Below the pieces are notes generated by a model, which made no database searches, was not told the DNA's origin, and was given only the letters and a program-made list of their open reading frames with translations. A stretch of 19,666 nucleotides of DNA. Origin: Alectoria sarmentosa. Its lineage: Eukaryota > Ascomycota > Lecanoromycetes > Lecanorales > Parmeliaceae. The stretch is from the NCBI GenBank assembly GCA_009733775.1, contig WOGZ01000480.1:1-19666 (forward strand). The letters run 5' to 3'. Positions 1 through 6,599 of the stretch are shown here, in pieces (the stretch's first letter is position 1; each line of letters begins with the position of its first letter). The position numbers and the translations under genes were made by a program.

Positions 1-372
1 CCAAAGCTCCCCTGGAGCAGTCCTCTATATAGTAGAAAAGTATGTGACTGGCATGGCAACAGGCCGGAGGAGGCTGGGAACCAACCATTCTTTCAACAGC
101 CGTGTGCGGCGTGTAACAAACACCCTTGCCCAATCGCATCCGTTGCCACGTCCCACTTGAGGGCTGGAGACACCGTTCCGATGTATCTGTTTCGGACCAT
201 TGTCGGAACCCCGTTTCGGCGAGCTCGCAGCCAGCAGATATCCTCCTTACAGCCATCCTGCCGACATGTCTAGTGAAAGTTCTCTCGAGGTAAGCAGGAT
301 GATTGATAACACTGGAAACTTCGAAGACTTTTCGTTCGTGAATCCCCAGACGTGGGCCCTGAACACTCTGCC
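1..372. other. Gene-free left edge with a TATA-like site
   Basis: No supported gene. A TATA-like TATATAG lies at 26-32. A plus-strand open frame with an ATG at 264 is followed by a donor-like GAGGTAAGC, but it has no family resemblance and runs into the opposite-strand gene, so it is not called. The stretch is probably the 3' flank of the minus-strand gene ending at 373. Confidence 0.5.
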
Positions 373-951
373 CTATGCCTCTCCAGTCTCCGCAGACTTG
401 AACTTTATGCGCAGCACGATGCCAAGTCCGCCTCCATTGTATCCTCCCGCGAAATCTTGAGCTTTATCGCCAGATATGATAGCACTTCCACCTGACGGCA
501 GATCAACCCCGTTGAACATACCAGTCGCCGTATTCAATCGCTCAAGTCCAATAAAAACAAGGGTCTTATCAGGGACTGGTCTCGGAATTTGACTTGGCTT
601 CTCGACTCTGAGACACATGAAGACTGCACCGGAATCCACGCAGTCTCTAGTAATATCCTTAAGATCCTTGCGACAGATGTCAGCAATCTGACTTCTATGA
701 TCCTCCGACTGCAACCTGTTAGTTAATGACCGAGCTCAATACTATCGACAACAGAATACCTTCAGCCAGACCTCTATCAACTCCCAGCTCACAGGCCCGG
801 TTATATGGAAAAACCACAAAGGTTCCAGGAACGTTTTCGTGAGCAAATCTGGCTTCTCTTGCTGAATCTTTGATTTGACCTCCTCAAGCGTTCGTGAAAC
901 AAGACTTTGCCATGAGTTGGAAGATGAAGCGTGAAGTGCGGACGTCGACAT
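373..951 (-). CDS. Small two-exon hypothetical protein, 175 aa
   Basis: Function not recognised. Exon 1 is 951-760 and exon 2 is 708-373, joined across a 51-base intron at 709-759. The intron starts GTATTC, has a consensus-like branch site (TTAACTAAC) and ends TTGCAG. The join is phase 0 and removes a frame break. An alternative acceptor 5 bases earlier (AACAG) would give a stop within a few codons, which supports the TTGCAG site. The start ATG lies in a good context (GCGCCATGTCG). The N-terminal half looks helical and charged (EEVKSKIQQEKPDLL), followed by an aromatic stretch (LEPLWFFHITGPVSW). The C-terminal half is Gly-rich near the end (AQDFAGGYNGGGLG). No signal peptide or clear membrane segment is visible. 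The intron and frame support a real gene; the product is unknown and could be lineage-restricted. Confidence 0.6.
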
Positions 952-1062
952 GGCGCCCGATGTCTCTATGGTTTTTCACATCATATATATTGTAAGAGAT
1001 CATACTTATGCGATGATGCGACCCAGCTCCGGGAACCCCACTTTTCCACGCCAAGGCTTCAA

Positions 1063-1080
1063 GCTCGGCTCGGCTCGGCT
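1063..1080. repeat. Short GCTCG tandem repeat
   Basis: Three full copies and part of a fourth of the pentamer GCTCG. It lies about 110 bases upstream of the start of the minus-strand gene at 951 and just beside the two palindromes at 1112-1151, which reuse the CTCGG word. It may be a cluster of transcription-factor half sites or a plain microsatellite. Confidence 0.7.
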
Positions 1081-1111
1081 AGACTTCGGCACGGCAGCTT
1101 GAGGTCTGAGG

Positions 1112-1151
1112 ACCCTCGGATTCCGAGGGTTCATTCCGAGGCTCGGAATGA
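1112..1151. repeat. Two adjacent perfect palindromes
   Basis: The first is ACCCTCGGA-T-TCCGAGGGT at 1112-1130 (9-base arms, 1-base centre). The second is TCATTCCGAG-G-CTCGGAATGA at 1131-1151 (10-base arms, 1-base centre). They abut directly and both contain TTCCGAGG. Inverted CGG/CCG triplets are the typical form of Zn2Cys6 regulator sites in fungi, so a regulatory site for the gene at 373-951 is one reading. DNA hairpins are another. Confidence 0.6.
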
Positions 1152-1560
1152 CCCCACGGAGACGGTTGGTGATTCAATCCATTCAGGCAAGAACGTGCCG
1201 GGCCCGTGTAATAGACCGAAAAGCGCGCAGACCAGCCAATTTGGATTCGGTCGAGTACCAGGAATCGTCATGCAAAGAAAACGTGCGGGCTAGACGAATC
1301 ATTCGACTCTGCTACGGAGATTCCAACGTGGTAGCCGCCGGGCGACTGGCTCGGTGACATTCGACTCGGGCGCGATCTCGAACGCAATCTTCATTACTTA
1401 CCTTAGTTTGAGCGCAAAGAATGGGATACGAACATCATGTTCTTCGGCTTGGCTTCGAGTTCATCATCAGCCTTTATGTCATGTCAATCTTGTCAAAATT
1501 TGGCCCCCAAGTCATCCCAGTCACCTCGTATTCCCAAACCCTCAATTTCGCTACTGTATA

Positions 1561-1641
1561 TAATCGTAGCAGAATACTTCGCGTAGACAACAAGTAGGTA
1601 AACGCCTAACGAGCGCGCGACCGAGTATTCTGCTACGATTA
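1561..1641. mobile_element. MITE-like element, 77 bases, TA-flanked
   Basis: A perfect 18-base inverted repeat, TAATCGTAGCAGAATACT at 1561-1578 and its reverse complement at 1624-1641, encloses 45 bases. If the outer TA on each side is a target-site duplication, the element is 1563-1639 with 16-base terminal inverted repeats, the form expected of a tiny non-autonomous Tc1/mariner-type element. It has no coding capacity. A stable hairpin of other origin remains possible, because only one complete copy lies in the window. A 10-base partial match (GTAGCAGAAT) at 2763-2772 is probably chance. Confidence 0.45.
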
Positions 1642-2962
1642 CTACGGGTCCCAGAGACTTCTTGAATAATTAATTCATCCAATCTGAATATTTCAACAAA
1701 TCTCCGCCTTTTCTATATTTCCATCTCGGTACCCGATGTCTTCAGCATTCCCCCCCCCCATCGTCAGAATGGCAGGAGCCTCACCCGGGGACTGTTCACC
1801 CTGGACCTTGTTCAGCTGACGCCCATTCGGGGATCACGTCGACGCTTCGACGCTCTAGGGCTGGAAAAGGGCGGTCAATGCTATTCTGGGCACTTGCCCT
1901 CATGCTAGGGCCGGGCGTATTTTTTTCTTATTACTGCGTCGTCAACAGCGTCATTTCGTCCGAGCTGCTCATATGACGGGTGTGAGATTTGTAGATGAAG
2001 ATGGAGTCGGAAGAATGGTGCATTGTGCCGTTTTCGGCATGGGGGTTTCGTAAGGTCTCCCCTTTCAATATTTCGGTTTCGTCGGGGCGAGAAGCAAAGT
2101 TGTCTGATGGGGTTTTTCTTTCTGGCTGGCTTGCTAAAAGTGCTAATCGACTACACTGCTCTTTCGCAATCACATATACACATGGTTACGATCCCATCTG
2201 TAACCTCTTCTGATTCAAATCATCTCTCTTCCCCTGCTTCATCTCGAGTCCTGCGAATCTTCTTCCATCGCGCTACCGTATTAAATTATCCACTTAGACC
2301 TTAATGCCCCCCCTCTCTTTCCTTTACTTAGCCCTAGGTTCACAGAGCTATGTTTTTTACACCTCAGCAGCTAGCTCTAGGGCTCCTCGAAGTATGATGG
2401 CGGGGTCGGCGATCTTTCGTGGCGACATCGCTTTCAGATGGGGTTACGGTGATGCGGACGCCCCAAGTCCCGCTTTCGACATTCTAGATGCTCAGCTCGA
2501 TCCTTCAGAGTCTGGGCTTGGGTCTATAGGGTCTAGTCAGATGCACGGCGTTCAACTCTCGCTTGACTTGTTTTAGGGCAGGTTGCTAGTCTGACTTTCG
2601 CATGGGCTGGATTACTGATTCTGATGCGTGACGTCGGAGTCTTGAGAATGGTGCGATAGCAGCTGGGGACTTGGCATGATCTTGGCTTCGTATACTGATA
2701 TCTTGTGCAAGGCGCTCTTGGGGATCGTGTTCAGCCTGCCCTAATTCGTTTGGGCAAACAAGGTAGCAGAATCGTCGTAATCCCGCATGAGATGAGCAGA
2801 GCGCGAGGACGTGTCTCATTGCTTTTGTGACATGGTGATATCCTCAACATCGAAGCAGTCTATGCACTTTGCTTCACACCCAAACTCAGATGTTTATGCT
2901 GAACAAAGTGAATTCCCACGCCCATTTTTGGACTAGAAGGAGGGGGGGCAAAGCAAAACGGG

Positions 2963-4927
2963 TCACGAATCATGGTCTCCAGGCCCGGCGTTAGCTCCAT
3001 TTCTATTCCGGGATTTTCTCTTCGCGCGCGATTTCGTGACGGCTGCCGACGCTTTCTTGGGCTTGAACTTGCCAACTGGGGCCTGATTGTGGGATCGTTT
3101 TGTGGGAGGTGGAACCTTGCTCTTTGCCTTGGATTTGGCACCTGTGACCTGTTTGCGGGGTCGTTTCGTGGGAGGCGTGACTTGTGACATATCGCTAATG
3201 TTGGGCGATGTCTCCGATCCCACATGATCCTGTTCAGTCTCCTCGCCATATAAGGTTCGTGAGGTGCGCTCCGAGGATACCGATAAACTCCGTTCCTGGG
3301 TCGCCGCTCGGATTCTTGATGTTGCGGCCTCGAGGAATTGTTTCCTGTACTCATCTGCCATATCTCGCGCGTTTTGAAACCAACTCACTCCTTCTCGGAA
3401 AGTTTCGTAGTCTTCCAAGAGCCAGCCTCTGAGTGGAGTCATGTGATAATTTGGCTTGTGTCCCGCAATTTCAGGTGGTGTGATATGATGTAAGAATAGT
3501 TTGAGCGTACCACCAACATAAGTCGAAGTAATGGTGTATGCATTTCCGTCATACATTTCTCGTTCAGACCCTAGATTCTGGAGGACATGCATACATCGCG
3601 TACCCAGAGCGCCATCATAGCATGCCTGTCTCTGCGCGACGTCTAAAGATCCGCGGAGGCCTTTGGCTTCTGTGAAAAAATTGGGAAGGAACAAAGCATC
3701 ATAAGCAGCAAATGGCATAATTATGGGACCAAGTTCCTGTCGAACCCCTTCATTTTGAGCACTTTGACGCGCCCCTTCGAGATAATCTGGCTGTGGAATG
3801 ACCAAATTAGCATCACCAAACGCTTCCCAGTTCGTGCAAGGTCGATTCACATCCGAATGATAGTCGGCATCACCTATGATGGTAGGGAAGAGCTTTAAGA
3901 TGACCTTGCCCTCTGAGAAAGCGTTGTCCATGGCCCGCAGGAACGTCTTGTGTTGCGCTTTGGAAAAATTCTCAGACGATAGAGCAGCTCTAGGTTGGGC
4001 AAGTCGTCTCTTCCATTCTCGAACGTTTGCCGGCTCATGGTCTCGATCAAGAGGCTGCACGCCCTCGCGTGCAAGTTGTGTCATGAAGTTATTGTCATAC
4101 GCATTGGACCTGCCTGACATGGAACTTCCAGTGATAGAAACAACATCGACTTCTGCAGGAAGCCTTGTGCGGCTTGCTGGTATATTGGGTGGTCCCATAT
4201 TCGACTTCTGGCTTGCCAGACGGGATGATGAGCGTGTTTTTGTCATATTGATCGAGCGCGGCAAAGGATACTGAACAGCGGTCAGCATATATACAGTCAC
4301 CCAAACTGCCAAGTTCCTTAAAGACGTAATTACCCCTTTGATATCAGAAAGATTAGGGCCACCAGCACGAGCGAAGCGCTTGAGGTCCGGCAACGCTTTG
4401 CGCAACGTAGACCCTTCAACGCAGCCCTTGCCTGAAAGTTGTGAAATCTGCGAAAGAGTCTTTTTAGCATTGGTCCTTGCTAATGCATTCCTTCTGGTGG
4501 ATTCCTGGAGTGCGCGCCGAGTGAGGAAAATGTATGGGAGGGTGTCCCAGAAACCAGGCGCGTGATGAGTAGTAGTAGAATTCCATCGAGAAGCCTGAGG
4601 GTCTTTTGGCCCTTTATTGCTACTTTGCCTAGCGACCCCACCGACACGTTTGCGCTCTCCAGAGATCAACGCTGGCGGCTCTGCCCAGACCGGCGTCAAG
4701 GATGAGTGGTGCTCCTGATTCTTCTCTGACACAGCCCTCCCGAGATTGCGCTGTTTAGAGCCATCAGCCACTCGTCTGCGCTTTCTCGAGATGAAACTGC
4801 CGTTTTGCGACAGCTCGACGGATGGGAGATCCAAAGGCTGATCTGCTGGATGAGTGCTCTGCTTGAAGGCATCGTCTCCGCGCTTACGCTTTCGAGGGGC
4901 TGATACTGATGACATATTGGGGGCCAT
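2963..4927 (-). CDS. Nuclear PD-(D/E)XK-like fungal protein (DUF7924-type), 633 aa
   Basis: Member of a large, poorly characterised fungal family that I recall as DUF7924-like, with a restriction-endonuclease-type core. Start: the ATG at 4927 has a strong context (ATCATGGCC); the frame is open further upstream but only with non-ATG codons. A 63-base phase-0 intron at 4271-4333 (GTAATT, TGCTGAC, TTCAG) is inferred; removing it gives the family-like junction DIKG-YPLP. Visible in order: a basic N-terminus with probable nuclear signals (RKRKRGDD, SRKRRR); a conserved FWDTLPYIFLTRRAL segment near residue 126; a second conserved block (GRSNAYDNNF) near 252; the core with PD at 359-360, Asp 389, EAK at 399-401 and Gln 413 in RQACYDGA, then YDGNAYTI and a Gly-Thr-Leu strand; and a Lys/Arg/Pro-rich tail with two PPTKR motifs. 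Nuclease activity is an inference from the motif arrangement. Role unknown. Confidence 0.75.
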   Translation of the reverse strand: MAPNMSSVSAPRKRKRGDDAFKQSTHPADQPLDLPSVELSQNGSFISRKRRRVADGSKQRNLGRAVSEKNQEHHSSLTPVWAEPPALISGERKRVGGVARQSSNKGPKDPQASRWNSTTTHHAPGFWDTLPYIFLTRRALQESTRRNALARTNAKKTLSQISQLSGKGCVEGSTLRKALPDLKRFARAGGPNLSDIKGVITSLRNLAVWVTVYMLTAVQYPLPRSINMTKTRSSSRLASQKSNMGPPNIPASRTRLPAEVDVVSITGSSMSGRSNAYDNNFMTQLAREGVQPLDRDHEPANVREWKRRLAQPRAALSSENFSKAQHKTFLRAMDNAFSEGKVILKLFPTIIGDADYHSDVNRPCTNWEAFGDANLVIPQPDYLEGARQSAQNEGVRQELGPIIMPFAAYDALFLPNFFTEAKGLRGSLDVAQRQACYDGALGTRCMHVLQNLGSEREMYDGNAYTITSTYVGGTLKLFLHHITPPEIAGHKPNYHMTPLRGWLLEDYETFREGVSWFQNARDMADEYRKQFLEAATSRIRAATQERSLSVSSERTSRTLYGEETEQDHVGSETSPNISDMSQVTPPTKRPRKQVTGAKSKAKSKVPPPTKRSHNQAPVGKFKPKKASAAVTKSRAKRKSRNRNGANAGPGDHDS

Positions 4928-5546
4928 GATTATAGGCGCCTTTTTCCGACCGGATGATTGGCTATTGATGTTCCAACGGATTAGGAAGAGCCTGAGATGA
5001 GGCGTTTGAAGAGTCAAAGACTGGATATGAAGTAAAGTAGAATGCGGAGGGCGCAGTTGAGCTGGAAGGCGTTGGGCGGTCAGAGGAAGGGAATTGTTGA
5101 TGAAGCATACTCATGGCAACCAAAGCTGGAGCCAGCCTTTGCGCACCATACCGTTGAAAGGTGCATTATCTGAGGTACACGACGTTTCAAGATTCAAACA
5201 TAAGTAGGAGCTACTTTTAATAGACGCTTGGATAGGTTAGGTGAGTATTTTTAGAACCCCACGAAGCGGCTACAGCCGATACTAGCTCCAATACGAACTA
5301 GCTTTGATCTTGGTGAGTCTGCGCATCCGTCAAAATTACACGGGTTCATCAACAAACAGTCGTCTTTGAATAAAGTACGACCAAGGCAGAGTCTACGATT
5401 CCTCTTGTACATTTGGTTGAGCTCACTTTGATATTCCAACATGTTTTCCCTTCAACTTTACTACCTTGGAAAGATAAGTATGGAAGCTAAAGACGAGCTA
5501 TTTCCAATCTGTTTCCATCGCTTTTCCGCCCACTGCAGCGGACAGA

Positions 5547-5567
5547 TGACTCACCCAGGCCGAGTCA
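5547..5567. promoter_or_regulatory. Gcn4/Cpc1-like site and inverted half site
   Basis: TGACTCA at 5547-5553 matches the consensus of bZIP regulators of the Gcn4/CPC1 class. GAGTCA at 5562-5567 forms an inverted repeat with it, with a 9-base spacer. It lies about 190 bases upstream of the acetyltransferase start and about 620 bases from the minus-strand gene. The motif identity is seen; control by cross-pathway (amino-acid starvation) regulation is inference. Confidence 0.4.
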
Positions 5568-5599
5568 GACAAAGCCCGACCTTTCCGCCTATAATAACA

Positions 5600-5662
5600 A
5601 TGGCCTATCGTGCTCCGCTCGAGCCTTCTCCTCTGCAAGTCCTCTTCCTGCCTCGCACCTGA
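5600..5662 (+). promoter_or_regulatory. Upstream ORF of 20 codons before the acetyltransferase
   Basis: An ATG in good context (AACAATGGC) opens a 20-codon frame that ends in TGA at 5660-5662, 80 bases before the acetyltransferase ATG. If the mRNA begins upstream of 5600, this ORF would reduce or condition translation of the main frame. If the TATA-like stretch just before it sets the start site, transcription would begin downstream and the ORF would not be in the mRNA. Confidence 0.35.
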
Positions 5663-5742
5663 ACAGCAGCACTTTGCATCCGCACCTGCACTCCTCCCTC
5701 CGAGACCACAATCGTCTCCACGACACCAAGCATCTCTTCAAC

Positions 5743-6414
5743 ATGTCCCCCTCTCACCCTCCCCACACAATCTCCTTCCTCCCACCCCCTGGTCCCGTCG
5801 TCTTCTCCGCCCGCCCCCCTTCCTCCTCCCGTCCCCCCGCCTCAGCCTCCCCCACCAACCCTTCCACCCCCCAAACCTTCCACGACGCCCTCACCATCCG
5901 CGACGCCGTCTTCGGCCTCGAGCAGCACTGCCCCGCCGACGAAGAAATCGACGCCGACGATCCAATCTCCTGGCACTGGGTCCTCTACGCCGATTCCGTC
6001 CCCGCAGCCACCATCCGTCTCATCCCCGCGCGCACACACGCTGCTGCTGCCGCCGACGACGGCGAAAAGGCGGTTGCGGGGCCGGATTATAAGAATAGTC
6101 GGCTGTGGGATCATGAGGAGCCGTTTGCGATGATTGGACGCGTGGCTACGCAGAAGGAGTTTCGCGGGAGGGGGTATGGGAGGGTGTTGGTTGAGGAGGC
6201 GTTGAGGTGGGCGGAGGGGAATAGGGGGGAGATGCGGGGGGATAAGGGCGGGGAGGGGGTGCAGTGGAAGGGGTTGCTGTTGGCGCATGCGCAGGTGGAG
6301 GTCGAGGGGTGGTATGCGGGTTTGGGATGGCGGACGGATGACGGGTTGGGGAGGTGGGATGAGGAGGGGATTCCGCATGTGGGTATGTGGAGGAGGGTGG
6401 AGGTTCAGGGTTAG
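5743..6414 (+). CDS. GNAT-family N-acetyltransferase, 223 aa
   Basis: Predicted to transfer an acetyl group from acetyl-CoA to an amine; the substrate is unknown and a soluble location is inferred. The acetyl-CoA binding motif is clear: IGRVATQKEFRGRGYG at 131-146 contains R-x-x-G-x-G (R141, G144, G146), followed by a helix (RVLVEEALRWAE). A later AHAQVEVEGWYAGLGW segment matches the usual strand followed by a Tyr/Gly motif near the GNAT C-terminus. Residues 15-45 are Pro/Ser-rich. The start is the first ATG in frame (AACATGTCC), and no intron is needed. The frame is open upstream without an ATG. Base use is odd: codons end mostly in C up to about position 6060 and mostly in G afterwards. Tail to tail with DBP6, 185 bases apart. 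Confidence 0.85.
   Translation: MSPSHPPHTISFLPPPGPVVFSARPPSSSRPPASASPTNPSTPQTFHDALTIRDAVFGLEQHCPADEEIDADDPISWHWVLYADSVPAATIRLIPARTHAAAAADDGEKAVAGPDYKNSRLWDHEEPFAMIGRVATQKEFRGRGYGRVLVEEALRWAEGNRGEMRGDKGGEGVQWKGLLLAHAQVEVEGWYAGLGWRTDDGLGRWDEEGIPHVGMWRRVEVQG
6166..6184 (+). other. Potential G-quadruplex in the acetyltransferase gene
   Basis: GGG-A-GGGGG-TAT-GGG-A-GGG on the coding strand: four G tracts with loops of 1-3 bases, a strict quadruplex pattern. It encodes part of the acetyl-CoA loop (GRGYGR), so amino-acid constraint explains many of the Gs, though codon choice adds more. Confidence 0.5.
6224..6259 (+). other. Second G-tract cluster in the acetyltransferase gene
   Basis: Five G runs (6224-6229, 6236-6241, 6246-6248, 6250-6253, 6255-6259) separated by 1-6 bases on the coding strand. 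They encode a low-complexity Gly/Arg/Glu/Lys insert between the two conserved GNAT segments, which is less constrained than the first cluster. Confidence 0.45.
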
Positions 6415-6599
6415 GATGGGGCTGGAAGGGGAAAGGGTCCTGATATATGGGGATGATGGGAGATGTTGGCTTCGAACAGGTCGGAAAGTATGGGATCATG
6501 GCTACAGAAGTGGTGCATATGCGGACTAAGACCTGATTGGGTATCATCATATTTATCAAAAGCATCAGCCAAGGTCAACGCGATGAATCTATTTTTCCT

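Larger units (their letters stand above)
952..2962. other. Two-kilobase intergenic region with inverted repeats
   Basis: Only short open frames occur, on both strands, without recognisable domains or convincing splice structure. The left part (about 1020-1380) is rich in CG and in TCGG/CCGA words and holds a pentamer repeat and two palindromes, annotated separately. A short TIR element lies at 1561-1641 and a C9 run near 1750. The sequence next to 951 is presumably the promoter of the minus-strand gene; a TATATAT-like stretch lies around 984-990. No transposase remnant was recognised. Confidence 0.5.
4928..5742. other. Divergent intergenic region with regulatory sites
   Basis: This 815-base gap separates two genes read outwards (minus from 4927, plus from 5743), so it should carry both promoters. 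It holds a Gcn4-like site pair at 5547-5567, a TATA-like stretch (CCTATAATAACA) near 5588-5599, a short upstream ORF at 5600-5662 and a C/T-rich leader before the plus-strand start. A 63-codon minus-strand open frame at 5251-5442 has an ATG but no recognisable feature and is not called. Confidence 0.6.

Noticed and set aside
200..460. Plus-strand open frame with an ATG at 264 and a donor-like GTAAGC
   Set aside because: No downstream exon with a fitting acceptor or family match was found, and the frame overlaps the better supported minus-strand gene.
931..1563. Overlapping plus-strand frames
   Set aside because: Low-complexity Arg/Ser-rich translations from a CG-rich, palindrome-rich region; no domain and no conserved motif.
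1931..2819. Several 70-93 codon frames on both strands
   Set aside because: They overlap each other, lack domains and show no coding-like codon pattern.
2860..3354. 164-codon minus-strand frame
   Set aside because: Its translation is an Arg/Pro-rich shadow of the PD-(D/E)XK-like gene in another frame.
5842..6565. Long minus-strand frames rich in Pro and Gly
   Set aside because: Shadows of the acetyltransferase gene created by its strong C-to-G skew.
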